Below, piece after piece: positions 25,811 to 34,704 of a DNA stretch of 64,000 bases. This stretch comes from Flavobacterium panacagri (lineage in GTDB: Bacteria; Bacteroidota; Bacteroidia; Flavobacteriales; Flavobacteriaceae): the NCBI RefSeq assembly GCF_030378165.1, contig NZ_CP119766.1, forward strand, positions 1,054,001 through 1,118,000. The letters run 5' to 3'. Numbering within the stretch: position 1 is the first letter of the stretch; the number at the start of each line of letters is the position of its first letter. Under the pieces are notes generated by a model. It saw only the letters and a list, made by a program, of their open reading frames with translations. It made no database searches and was not told where the DNA came from. The position numbers and the translations under genes are program-made.

Positions 25811-25846
25811 AAAAATCCCCGAAATCTAATGTTTCGGAGATTTTTG
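25811..25846. terminator. Bidirectional hairpin terminator
   Basis: AAAAATCCCCGAAA and TTTCGGAGATTTTT form a stem with one or two mismatches around CTAATG. A-runs and T-runs flank both sides, so it can end the aldolase transcript and the convergent minus-strand transcript ending at 25856. Confidence 0.75.
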
Positions 25847-25855
25847 TTTTGAACT

Positions 25856-27652
25856 TTATTTTGAAGCCATCATATCATTGGCCAAATCTAATGTTTGTAA
25901 AATGATATTTTTATCGTTTTGCAAAGAATTTAATTTCAGAACAAACTTGAATTTATTATCAATCAGCTTTTTAGGCGATTCCATGGTAAAATCTGAAAAC
26001 TGTGATGCGAATCTATTCATTTTATTTAATTCATCGTCTTTTGCATTTTTTCCGAAAGCTTTAATAGTCTGTGAAATATTCATTTTTCCGAAAATAGCAT
26101 TCTTGCTTAAATCTTTCTTTGTTTCTTTCACAAAAGAACCATTTCCTTTGCTAAAATAATCCAATGTATTGCTTACCGCAACAACGTCTTTGTCTTTCAG
26201 AATATAAATATCTCCGTATTCCTTAGTGCCTAAAATCTGGTAATAATTTCCGTTTTGAATCAATAGTTTTTTGCGAACGCCTAATTGTAATAATTTATCT
26301 CCAAAAGTCGGATGCGTTGATGTAAAAACTACCGAAAATAACGGAATTGTTTTCTTCACTTTCTCTTCCGTAATTTTTTCCTCGTAATTCTCATCATAAT
26401 CATATTTTTTGGTCATTACCTCCACTTCTTTCACATCATATAAAAAAGCGCTTAAATCACCATCAAAAAGCTTCGCTGTGGCTTCTTCATCAACTATGGT
26501 AGAAATTAAATCTGTAATGATTGCAATATCTTCTTTAGTAAACTTTGGATTCTGAAACATATCAGTCATTAAAGACGGAAACTTTTCGAGAGCTGCTTTG
26601 GTGTTAATATGATAAGACATATATCCCAAAGGTTTTTCAGCAGGAAAATAATTAAAGATGTTTTTGTTGATTTTTCGATCTCCAATTTTGCTTACTGCCT
26701 CAGCAATTTCTTTAGAATATTCTATAATCTCTTCGATTCTCGCATTATCATTATCAAAATAGAAATCAAGGTTTATTCCTTTTACAAAATTCCCGAAGCT
26801 CTTCTGCATTGGCAGATATTTATCATAACCTCCAAAAAGTCTCATCGGATAACTATACGCAGAATATAAAGTCGAAATCATACCGCCGTAATCTACCCAA
26901 GAAGAAATATCAGCTCCAATAGTAATCTTAGAAGAAGTTGGCGCCGTAAAACCATTTTCGAACAGACGTTTTATAATTTCACTTTGGTTTTCTGCCAATT
27001 TTCGATCAAATTCTGCTTGTTCTGCTGAGTATGCTTCATAAGGATTTTCGTCGTATTGGTCGTCATCCAAAATAATATCTGAAGCTTTTGGCTCAACATC
27101 AGATACAGCCGGCGCTTCTACAATGGTATCATTTCCATAATAATCTGTTACAGCAACAGAATCGATTGCCACAGCCGAAGTGTCGTTATAAAATTTAGTC
27201 GGAAGCCTTTTTGTTAGTTCAAAAATTACCAGAAAATCATCATTCCATGCCAATGACTTTTTAGCTCCTTTTGATGTAAAAACAGCATATTTCCCAAAAT
27301 CCTGAATAGCATTGTTCTCGGCTTTTAAATTCTCAACTAAATACTGCTTTACAGCTTCTTTGTTTTTTATCGGAATCGTAACTTGATAATAGGGAACGCT
27401 GTCTAGAAAACTTCCATGGATGGTAATCTTCTGATCCAATTTGATGATTGAAGTATATTTTCGAAGATCAAAATCAGGTTTTTTACTAGTGAATTTTGTA
27501 ATAATGGGATGATTCAGCACTTGATTAACATCTACTTTCTTCGAAAGCTGATTTCCGTTAAACTGTACAAAGTAATCGTATTTGTCCAAATTGGCTTGAC
27601 CAAAAGTCAGCATTGAGGCGAATAATAAAAATAAGGAATAAAGCTGCTTCAT
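25856..27652 (-). CDS. Large secreted protein of unknown function
   Basis: 598 residues with a signal peptide (MKQLYSLFLLFASMLTFGQA). The N-terminal part (YDYFVQFNGNQLSKKVDVNQVL) is followed by an acidic linker about 165-215 rich in Asp, Glu and Tyr. A longer C-terminal part contains YMSYHINTKAALEKFPSLM and FSVVFTSTHPTFGDKLLQLG. It lacks a lipobox and transmembrane barrel signatures. I do not recognise a family with confidence. It follows the lipoprotein gene 27656-28288 by three bases, so the two are an operon and may act together at the cell envelope. Confidence 0.7.
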   Translation of the reverse strand: MKQLYSLFLLFASMLTFGQANLDKYDYFVQFNGNQLSKKVDVNQVLNHPIITKFTSKKPDFDLRKYTSIIKLDQKITIHGSFLDSVPYYQVTIPIKNKEAVKQYLVENLKAENNAIQDFGKYAVFTSKGAKKSLAWNDDFLVIFELTKRLPTKFYNDTSAVAIDSVAVTDYYGNDTIVEAPAVSDVEPKASDIILDDDQYDENPYEAYSAEQAEFDRKLAENQSEIIKRLFENGFTAPTSSKITIGADISSWVDYGGMISTLYSAYSYPMRLFGGYDKYLPMQKSFGNFVKGINLDFYFDNDNARIEEIIEYSKEIAEAVSKIGDRKINKNIFNYFPAEKPLGYMSYHINTKAALEKFPSLMTDMFQNPKFTKEDIAIITDLISTIVDEEATAKLFDGDLSAFLYDVKEVEVMTKKYDYDENYEEKITEEKVKKTIPLFSVVFTSTHPTFGDKLLQLGVRKKLLIQNGNYYQILGTKEYGDIYILKDKDVVAVSNTLDYFSKGNGSFVKETKKDLSKNAIFGKMNISQTIKAFGKNAKDDELNKMNRFASQFSDFTMESPKKLIDNKFKFVLKLNSLQNDKNIILQTLDLANDMMASK

Positions 27653-27655
27653 AAA

Positions 27656-28288
27656 TTAAGGCGTTAATTGTATTGTATTGTTCATTAAGGTCGATTTCTT
27701 GAAAACGCTGTACATACTTTGTTTCAGGAAAACTGTTTTTTTGTTTTTAGAAATTTTACTGTTCACATTTTCAGCAGTTAAAACATCTCTATCAAAAGTG
27801 TAAATAGAAGTAATACTGGCTTCTTCCAGATCTTTCTTTTTCTTTGGATCGTTTACTACTTTTTCTGGAATTGGATAAGAGGCAATTCTTTCGAAAGTTT
27901 TACCGCTTCCGCTAAAGTGAATCTGATCGCGCTGATTGTTTATCGTATTGACAACGGCATTTAATGCTTTCAAATTGGCATAATTGAGTTTGATAATGAA
28001 AACATAATTGCTGAAATCAGTTTTGGTCGAGACATTTGAAATTCCGTCAATCTTCAAAGCTTTATTTTTAAAGTCTTCCAGTTTTTGGGTAATTTCCTGT
28101 TCATTCGGAATTTTGACGCCATCTACTTCTTCCAGAAAAATAGCCGATTTGGTTTTAAACCAAGATTTTGAAAAGTCGATCATTAACGTATATTCGCCAC
28201 TTTGATCGTCGTGATGTTTGATTCTTTCTGTAATCTCAAAACAGCTTGTTAAGAGAAGACAGCAAAATAAAGCGAGAATTTTCTTCAT
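27656..28288 (-). CDS. Lipoprotein of unknown function
   Basis: 210 residues with a lipobox LLTSC (Cys at 16) after a short signal. The mature part contains GEYTLMIDFSKSWF and ISNVSTKTDFSNYVFIIKLNYANLKALNAVVNTI. No domain recognised. It is upstream of, and nearly abuts, the 598-residue secreted protein gene. The pair is probably exported to the envelope together. Confidence 0.7.
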   Translation of the reverse strand: MKKILALFCCLLLTSCFEITERIKHHDDQSGEYTLMIDFSKSWFKTKSAIFLEEVDGVKIPNEQEITQKLEDFKNKALKIDGISNVSTKTDFSNYVFIIKLNYANLKALNAVVNTINNQRDQIHFSGSGKTFERIASYPIPEKVVNDPKKKKDLEEASITSIYTFDRDVLTAENVNSKISKNKKTVFLKQSMYSVFKKSTLMNNTIQLTP

Positions 28289-28416
28289 CTTACAAATTTA
28301 GATGGAATTTTTAAGAAATCATACTTTCCCCAAAAACAATAAAAAAGAACAAACTTTTAGATAATATTAACGGATTCTACAGCTAGCTAAACACCTTATT
28401 CTGTTGATTTTTATTT

Positions 28417-28424
28417 AACTTTGC
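28417..28424 (+). promoter_or_regulatory. -7 box of hemB
   Basis: TAACTTTG matches TAnnTTTG. The predicted start near 28430 leaves a leader of about 90 bases before the ATG at 28521, which contains a short direct repeat (AAATCTAAAAT type, 28494-28517). No clear -33 element. Confidence 0.45.
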
Positions 28425-28520
28425 GCCACTTATTAAAAAGTAAAAAAAAACAAATACAACTTCATTTTTAGAGATAAAGATTAATCAATCAGAAATCTAA
28501 AATTTAAAATCTAAAATTAT

Positions 28521-29516
28521 ATGTTCCCATTACAAAGAGGCAGAAGATTAAGAGTAAATGAATCGATTCGTTCTTTAGTACGCGAAACCAGTTTAAGTCC
28601 ATCGGATTTTATGTTTCCAATGTTTATTGCTGAAGGAGAAAATGTAAAAGTAGAAATTCCATCAATGCCGGGAATTTTCAGAAGATCTATAGATTTAACA
28701 GTTGAAGAAGTAAAAGAACTTTATGATTTAGGAATTCGTGCTGTAAATATTTATGTAAAAGTCAGTGAAAACCTAAAAGACAATACTGGTAAAGAGGCTT
28801 GGAATTCTAACGGATTAATGCAGCAAGCTATTCGCGCCATAAAAGCCGCTTGTCCAGAAATGATTGTTATGCCAGATGTGGCTTTAGATCCTTATTCTAT
28901 TTACGGTCATGACGGAATTATAACAAATGGCGATGTAGAAAACGACAGCACGGTTGATGCTTTAGTAAAAATGGCCGTTTCTCACGCAGAAGCTGGTGCT
29001 GATTTTGTTGCGCCAAGCGATATGATGGACGGACGCGTTTTGCGCCTGCGCGAAGGTTTAGATGCTGCCGGATTTCAGAATGTTGGAATTATGAGCTATT
29101 CTGCTAAATATGCCTCTGCTTTTTATGGCCCATTTAGAGATGCTTTAGATTCTGCTCCAAAAGAAGCTGATGTTGTGGTTCCAAAAGATAAAAAAACATA
29201 CCAAATGGATTATGCCAACCGCATCGAAGCAATCAAAGAAGCTTTGTCAGATGTAGAAGAAGGTGCAGATATGGTTATGGTAAAACCAGGAATCGCTTAT
29301 TTGGATATTGTTCGAGAAATAAAAAATACAGTACACGTTCCTGTAACCGTATATCAGGTTTCTGGAGAATATGCTATGATTAAAGCGGCATCTGAAAGAG
29401 GATGGCTTGATCACGATAAAATTATGATGGAACAATTAATGTGCATCAAACGTTCTGGTGCCAATCTTATTTCAACATATTTTGCAAAAGAAGCGGCAAT
29501 TTTATTAAACAAATAA
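28521..29516 (+). CDS. hemB: Porphobilinogen synthase (delta-aminolevulinate dehydratase)
   Basis: 331 residues. The two active-site lysines are K196 (SYSAKYASAFYGPF) and K255 (MVMVKPGIAYLDIV). The metal segment reads DVALDPYSIYGHDGI, where the cysteines of zinc-type enzymes are replaced by Ala and Asp, which points to a magnesium-type HemB. It condenses two 5-aminolevulinates. The cytochrome gene follows one base after its stop, so the two are co-transcribed. Confidence 0.95.
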   Translation: MFPLQRGRRLRVNESIRSLVRETSLSPSDFMFPMFIAEGENVKVEIPSMPGIFRRSIDLTVEEVKELYDLGIRAVNIYVKVSENLKDNTGKEAWNSNGLMQQAIRAIKAACPEMIVMPDVALDPYSIYGHDGIITNGDVENDSTVDALVKMAVSHAEAGADFVAPSDMMDGRVLRLREGLDAAGFQNVGIMSYSAKYASAFYGPFRDALDSAPKEADVVVPKDKKTYQMDYANRIEAIKEALSDVEEGADMVMVKPGIAYLDIVREIKNTVHVPVTVYQVSGEYAMIKAASERGWLDHDKIMMEQLMCIKRSGANLISTYFAKEAAILLNK

Positions 29517-29517
29517 A

Positions 29518-29916
29518 ATGAAAAAGATTTTATTCTTATCTGCTGTTTTGGCTTTTGCTTCTTGTAAAAAAGAAGGTTCTGAAAGTAAAGAACAAACAAC
29601 AGAAACGTATTCTGAAAGAGAGTCAGCGAAAGCGTCAACACCAGAAGCTTTAGGAAAAGAAATTTTTGAAGGAAGAGGAAATTGTACCGCATGTCATCAA
29701 CCGGATCAAAAAGTAATTGGGCCAAGCATTCAAGAAATCGCTAAGATTTATAAAGACAAAAAAGGCGATATGACCACATTCTTAAAAGGAAACGCTGATC
29801 CAATTGTAGATCCAAGTCAGTTTTCGGTAATGCAGACCAATTTTGCCATTACAAAAGAAATGTCTGATGAAGAGTTAAAAGCAATTGAAACGTACATCTA
29901 CAGTCATTTAAAATAA
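29518..29916 (+). CDS. c-type cytochrome lipoprotein
   Basis: 132 residues. The lipobox AFASC has its Cys at 16. A charged linker (20-42) leads to a class I cytochrome c domain with CTACH (56-60) and a probable axial Met in SQFSVMQTNF. It carries one covalently bound heme on the periplasmic side and probably shuttles electrons. It directly follows hemB in one operon, coupling heme supply to a heme protein. The partner oxidase is unknown. Confidence 0.88.
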   Translation: MKKILFLSAVLAFASCKKEGSESKEQTTETYSERESAKASTPEALGKEIFEGRGNCTACHQPDQKVIGPSIQEIAKIYKDKKGDMTTFLKGNADPIVDPSQFSVMQTNFAITKEMSDEELKAIETYIYSHLK

Positions 29917-29920
29917 TTAC

Positions 29921-30101
29921 ATGTTCCGTAGGAACATCTCATTGGTAGAAAAATTATGTTGTAATCATTATTTCACGTTCCGTAGGAACGTTTGATTGGC
30001 ATCATTTTTTAACAATCCAAAATATAAAACGCTCCTACGGAACGTGAAAAAACGGGGTGGATAATATTGTTTTTCTACCGATGAGACATTCCTACGGAAT
30101 G
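29921..30101. repeat. REP family E cluster, four hairpins as nested inverted pairs
   Basis: Four short palindromes: ATGTTCC-GTA-GGAACAT (29921-29937), ACGTTCC-GTA-GGAACGT (29975-29991), ACGCTCC-TAC-GGAACGT (30029-30045) and CATTCC-TAC-GGAATG (30087-30101). The first and last share an outer tail (CTCATTGGTAGAAAAA and its complement), so units 1/4 and 2/3 form nested inverted pairs. All have 6-7 bp stems and a GTA/TAC loop. No transposase of this family is in the window. Confidence 0.88.
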
Positions 30102-30137
30102 ACAACAGATATGAAGTTTTGGACACAATAATATAGC

Positions 30138-30173
30138 AAAAGGGCTGTCTCGAAAATCGATACAGCCCTTTTT
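30138..30173 (-). terminator. Intrinsic terminator of the first M13 peptidase gene
   Basis: AAAAGGGCTGT and ACAGCCCTTTTT form an 11-bp stem around a 13-base loop. On the minus strand a U-run follows the stem. The peptidase stop is at 30192. Confidence 0.8.
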
Positions 30174-30191
30174 ATATCATTAAAATACTAT

Positions 30192-32252
30192 TTACCAGAT
30201 TTTAACTCGTTTTTCCGGTTCCAAATACATTGGATCTCCTTTTTTGATTCCAAAAGCATCATAAAAAGAATCTAGATTTTTAATTGGCACAACCGCTCTG
30301 TACATTCCCGGAGAATGCGGATCTGTTTTAACTTGGCTTTTAATCGCTTCGTCACGAGATTTTGTTCTCCAAACTGTAGCCCAAGAAATAAAGAAACGCT
30401 GTTCTGGTGTAAATCCGTCGATTAAACCTGGATTACCGTGTTTTTTCAAGTACAATTGCAATCCATCATAAGCAGCGTTAGTTCCACCTAAATCTCCGAT
30501 ATTTTCACCTAAAGTAAATTTACCATCAACAAAAATTCCAGGAAGTGGCTCTAATGCACTGTACTGTGCTGCCAATTCACCGCCAAGAGCTGTAAACTGT
30601 TTTAAGTCTTCTGGAGTCCACCAGTCTACTAAGTTTCCGTCAGCATTGTAACGAGCTCCCGAATCATCAAATCCATGAGAGATTTCGTGACCGATTACGG
30701 CACCAATTCCACCATAATTTACTGCTTCATCCGCTTGATAATTGTAGAAAGGAGGCTGTAAGATCGCAGCTGGGAATACAATTTCGTTATAAGAAGGATT
30801 AAAATAAGCATTAACAGTCTGTGGCGACATTCCCCACTCTGTTTTATCAACTGGTTTACCTAATTTTGCTAAGTTTTCAGCATAAGCCCATTTTGCTAAG
30901 TTTTTCATATTATCAAAATAAGTACCGCCTTCGTTAACATTTTTAAGTTCTAGTTTTGAATAATCTTTCCATTTATCTGGATATCCAATCTTAACCGTCA
31001 ATTTGTTTAATTTCTCAATAGCTTTTACTTTAGTCTCTTTTGACATCCAAGGCAATGCATTGATTCTATTTTCGTAAGCCTGCATTACATTAGCAATCAT
31101 GTCTTTTGCTTTTGCTTTTGCTTCAGCAGGAAATAATTTTTCAACGTATAATTTACCTAAAGCTTCTCCAGTTGCTCCGTTGATTACTTGCAACGCAACT
31201 TCTTCACGCGGACGCTGTTTTAAAGCTCCTGTTAATGTTTTTCCGTAGAAATCAAAATTCGCATTTTCTATTTCTGTAGTTAAAGTTGATGCAGATCTGT
31301 TTAATAGCGACCATTTCAAGTACTCTTTCCAAGCTTCTACTTTCTTTTCTGTAAACGTTTTTTCTAGAGCAATCATGTAACGAGGCTGTGCCACATTTAC
31401 GGTGTCTAATTTTGCCATTCCGATTCCTGTGAAATATTTCTCCCATTGAATAGATGGCGTATTCTTTTTCAAATCAGCAACAGCGGTTGGGTTATATTGT
31501 TTTCTTCTGTCTCTTCTCTCCACACGATCCAGTCTTGGAGCAGACATTTCAACTTCTAAAGCCAAAATTTGTTTGGCACTTTCCTTTGCTTTTGCTGGAG
31601 ATTCTCCAATGTATTGCAACATTCTTGCAACGTGAACTTCATATTTTTCACGTTTTTCTTTAGAATCTTTATCATCAGAGTTATAGTAATCTTTATCAGA
31701 TAATCCTAAATTACCAGGTCCTAATGTCACCGAATTTTTATTACTGTTTTTTGCATCAGCTCCCACATAGACTCCAAAGAAACCAGATCCGCCTGCAAGC
31801 TGCATTTCCGTAATATAATTTTGAAGATCTGCAACATTTTTAATAGCATCAATTTTTTTCAAATAAGGCTGCAACGGTGTAATTCCTCTTTTATTCCTTC
31901 CAACAGTATCCAAAATAGTATTGAACAAAGCAATTGCTTTACCTTGATCCGTATTGGATTTGTACTTTGGATCTTTTGAAGCTGCTTTTAAAATAGCCAG
32001 AGCATCGTTATCAGTCTTTTGACGAAGTTCATTAAAACTTCCCCAAGAATTACGGTCACTTGGAATTTCCGTTTTATCTAACCAAGCACCATTTACATAA
32101 CGGAAAAAATCTTGGCTTGCACTCACTTTTGGATCCATATTGGAAACATTAATTCCTGGTTCCTTTGGCTTTGCGTTTTGTGCCTGTACTGCTGTTATGG
32201 ACAACATTGCAGAAACTACACAAAACATAGGTTTAGAAAGCTTTTTTATCAT
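30192..32252 (-). CDS. M13-family zinc metallopeptidase (PepO/neprilysin-like)
   Basis: 686 residues with a signal peptide (about 1-24, ITAVQAQ). The zinc motif is HEISH (522-526) with third ligand E583 in GENIGDLGG. The substrate-binding NAYFNPSYNEIVFPAAILQPPFYN is also typical. It should cleave oligopeptides in the periplasm or at the surface. The paralogue at 32421-34478 is highly similar throughout, and both share the same promoter sequence, showing a tandem duplication. Confidence 0.92.
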   Translation of the reverse strand: MIKKLSKPMFCVVSAMLSITAVQAQNAKPKEPGINVSNMDPKVSASQDFFRYVNGAWLDKTEIPSDRNSWGSFNELRQKTDNDALAILKAASKDPKYKSNTDQGKAIALFNTILDTVGRNKRGITPLQPYLKKIDAIKNVADLQNYITEMQLAGGSGFFGVYVGADAKNSNKNSVTLGPGNLGLSDKDYYNSDDKDSKEKREKYEVHVARMLQYIGESPAKAKESAKQILALEVEMSAPRLDRVERRDRRKQYNPTAVADLKKNTPSIQWEKYFTGIGMAKLDTVNVAQPRYMIALEKTFTEKKVEAWKEYLKWSLLNRSASTLTTEIENANFDFYGKTLTGALKQRPREEVALQVINGATGEALGKLYVEKLFPAEAKAKAKDMIANVMQAYENRINALPWMSKETKVKAIEKLNKLTVKIGYPDKWKDYSKLELKNVNEGGTYFDNMKNLAKWAYAENLAKLGKPVDKTEWGMSPQTVNAYFNPSYNEIVFPAAILQPPFYNYQADEAVNYGGIGAVIGHEISHGFDDSGARYNADGNLVDWWTPEDLKQFTALGGELAAQYSALEPLPGIFVDGKFTLGENIGDLGGTNAAYDGLQLYLKKHGNPGLIDGFTPEQRFFISWATVWRTKSRDEAIKSQVKTDPHSPGMYRAVVPIKNLDSFYDAFGIKKGDPMYLEPEKRVKIW

Positions 32253-32278
32253 TTTTGTTTAGTTTTTTTGTGTATTTA

Positions 32279-32286
32279 CAAACATA
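32279..32286 (-). promoter_or_regulatory. -7 box of the first M13 peptidase gene
   Basis: On the minus strand TATGTTTG matches TAnnTTTG, about 26 bases before the ATG. The surrounding TACAAACATATTGTTATTAT is identical at the second peptidase gene. Confidence 0.55.
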
Positions 32287-32374
32287 TTGTTATTATTTTT
32301 AATTCTATGTTAAAATTTTCGAATAATTAATCAAAGAATAAATCTTTCTATGAGAATTTTTCAACTGACTAAAA

Positions 32375-32403
32375 AAAAGCGGCGCTGAATCAGCGCCGCT
32401 TTT
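32375..32403 (-). terminator. Strong intrinsic terminator of the second M13 peptidase gene
   Basis: AAAAGCGGCGCTG and CAGCGCCGCTTTT form a perfect 13-bp stem with a 3-base loop (AAT), followed by a U-run on the minus strand. Confidence 0.88.
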
Positions 32404-32420
32404 AGTATTTATAATCTTAA

Positions 32421-34478
32421 TTACCAGATTTTAACTCGTTTTTCTGGCTCCACATACATTTTATCTCCTTTTTTAATATCGAAAGCTTTGTAGAAAGCAT
32501 CCACATTTTGAATTGGCACATATGCTCTGTACATTCCTGGAGAGTGCGGATCTGTTTTCACTTGATTTTTGATTGCTTCGTCTCTAGATTTTGTTCTCCA
32601 AACAGTAGCCCAAGAAATAAAGAAACGTTGCTCTGGTGTAAATACGTCAATTAAACCTGGATTTCCATTTTCTTTCAAATACAATTGAAGACCATCATAA
32701 GCTGCGTTGATTCCGCCTAAATCTCCAATGTTTTCACCTAAAGTAAAATGACCATCAACATGAACCCCCGGAAGCGGCTCAAGAGCACTGTATTGGTTTG
32801 CCAAAGCTGTTCCTAAAGCTGTAAATTGTTTTAAATCATTTTCTGTCCACCAATCTACTAAGTTTCCTTCTGCATTGTAACGTGCTCCAGAATCATCAAA
32901 TCCATGAGAAATCTCGTGTCCAATTACAGCACCAATTCCACCATAATTAACAGCTTCGTCCGCTTGGTAATTGTAGAAAGGCGGCTGTAAAATTGCTGCT
33001 GGGAATACTATCTCATTATAAGACGGATTGTAATAAGCGTTTACGGTTTGAGGAGACATTCCCCATTCTGTTTTATCAACTGGTTTCCCCAATTTATCGA
33101 TACTCTTTTGGAAACCCCATTTTGATAAATTCTTCATATTATCAAAATAAGTTCCACCTTCAGCAATACTTTTAATGGTTAAAGCAGAATAATCTTTCCA
33201 TTTATCTGGATATCCGATTTTGATTGTGATTTTGTTTAATTTTTCAATTGCTTTCACTTTTGTTTCAGGAGACATCCAAGTCAAGGCATTGATTCTGTTT
33301 TTATAAGCTAAAATCACATTTTGGATCATTTTGTACGCTTTCTCTTTTGCTTCAGCAGGAAATAATTTTTCTACATAAAGTTTTCCAAGCGCTTCACCAA
33401 CAGTTCCGTTCACAATATTAAGTGCTCTTTCTTCTGCAGGAAGCTGTTTGATAGCTCCTCTTAAAGTTTTGCTGTAAAAATCAAAACGGGCATTATCTAG
33501 TGCTGATGATAATTGGCCTGAAGCCCCGTTTAATAAATCCCATTTTAAATATTCTTTCCATGCTGCTACTTTGTTTTCAGTAAAAACAGTTTGCAATGCT
33601 GTCATATATTTAGGCTCAGAAACAATTACAGTCTCTAATTTTGTAATTCCTAAACCAGCAAAATATTCATTCCATTTAATAGCTGGAGTCAATTTTTGAA
33701 TCTCAGCAACTGTCATTGGGTTGTATTGTAAACGGCTGTCTCTTCTTTCTACTCTGTTTAATCTAGGCTGTGACAATTCTGTTTCTAAAGCGACAACTGC
33801 TGCTGCACTTTCTTTTGCTTTTTCAGGAGATTCTCCAATAAACTGAAGCATTCTCGCTACATGCAGTTCATATTTTGCACGTTTTTCTTTAGAATCTTTA
33901 TCATCAGCAGTATAGTAATCTTTGTCTGGAAGTCCAAGTCCACTTGGTGCAAGGTTTACAGAATTCTTAGAACTATCTTTATCATCAGCGCCAATATAAA
34001 TTCCGAAGAAACCGGAACCTCCTTCTTTTTCCATTTCAATCAAATATTTCTGTAGATCAGCAACATTTTTAATGGCATCGATTTTTTTCAAATACGGTTT
34101 TAGCGGTTCGATTCCTCTTTTATCTCTTCCTATCGTATCTAAATAAGTATTGAATAAATTAACTGCTTTTCCCTGATCAGTATTCGATTTGTATTTTGGG
34201 TTTTTAGAAGCATCTTTCAAAACCGTCATTACATCTTTGTCTGTTCTTTTAATCAGTTCATTAAAACTTCCCCAAGTTGTACGATCGCTTGGAATTTCTG
34301 TTTTTTCTAACCAAGTTCCGTTTACATATTTAAAAAAATCCTGACTTGGGCTAACTTTGGTATCCATATAAGATACGTTGATACCTGGTTCTTTTGGAGC
34401 ATTTTGTGCTTGAACTGCTGTCAAAGAAAACATTGCAGAAATGACACCAAACACAGGTTTAGCGAATTGCTTTTTCAT
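32421..34478 (-). CDS. M13-family zinc metallopeptidase, tandem paralogue
   Basis: 685 residues with a signal peptide (ends LTAVQAQ). HEISH is at 521-525 and GENIGDLGG follows, so it should be active. The C-terminal 165 residues are nearly identical to the neighbour, while the N-terminal half is more diverged (for example NLFNTYLDTIGRDKRG versus ALFNTILDTVGRNKRG). It is separated by its own terminator and promoter from the first copy, so the two can be expressed independently. Substrate differences cannot be read. Confidence 0.92.
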   Translation of the reverse strand: MKKQFAKPVFGVISAMFSLTAVQAQNAPKEPGINVSYMDTKVSPSQDFFKYVNGTWLEKTEIPSDRTTWGSFNELIKRTDKDVMTVLKDASKNPKYKSNTDQGKAVNLFNTYLDTIGRDKRGIEPLKPYLKKIDAIKNVADLQKYLIEMEKEGGSGFFGIYIGADDKDSSKNSVNLAPSGLGLPDKDYYTADDKDSKEKRAKYELHVARMLQFIGESPEKAKESAAAVVALETELSQPRLNRVERRDSRLQYNPMTVAEIQKLTPAIKWNEYFAGLGITKLETVIVSEPKYMTALQTVFTENKVAAWKEYLKWDLLNGASGQLSSALDNARFDFYSKTLRGAIKQLPAEERALNIVNGTVGEALGKLYVEKLFPAEAKEKAYKMIQNVILAYKNRINALTWMSPETKVKAIEKLNKITIKIGYPDKWKDYSALTIKSIAEGGTYFDNMKNLSKWGFQKSIDKLGKPVDKTEWGMSPQTVNAYYNPSYNEIVFPAAILQPPFYNYQADEAVNYGGIGAVIGHEISHGFDDSGARYNAEGNLVDWWTENDLKQFTALGTALANQYSALEPLPGVHVDGHFTLGENIGDLGGINAAYDGLQLYLKENGNPGLIDVFTPEQRFFISWATVWRTKSRDEAIKNQVKTDPHSPGMYRAYVPIQNVDAFYKAFDIKKGDKMYVEPEKRVKIW

Positions 34479-34504
34479 AAAAATTTATAGTTTAAGGGAA
34501 AATA

Positions 34505-34512
34505 CAAACATA
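34505..34512 (-). promoter_or_regulatory. -7 box of the second M13 peptidase gene
   Basis: TATGTTTG on the minus strand, embedded in the same 20-base context as at 32279-32286, about 27 bases before the ATG. Confidence 0.55.
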
Positions 34513-34681
34513 TTGTTATTATTTCATAAATTGTGTTAAAATTCCAACTGTAAAATCCAAAACAAGAATAAATTTCACAATTAGAAATCTTAACTTTTTA
34601 TATTAGTTGTTATATTATCACAAAAGTTACAAAAGGCTGTTAAAAAAAATTAGCAGCAAAGTTTTTAGAATCTGCTTTTTG

Positions 34682-34689
34682 TATTTTTG
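34682..34689 (+). promoter_or_regulatory. -7 box of the SCO gene
   Basis: TATTTTTG matches TAnnTTTG and overlaps an in-frame TTG at 34687, which therefore cannot be the start. The ATG at 34705 leaves a short leader. Confidence 0.5.
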
Positions 34690-34704
34690 CACCAAATTTT
34701 TTTT

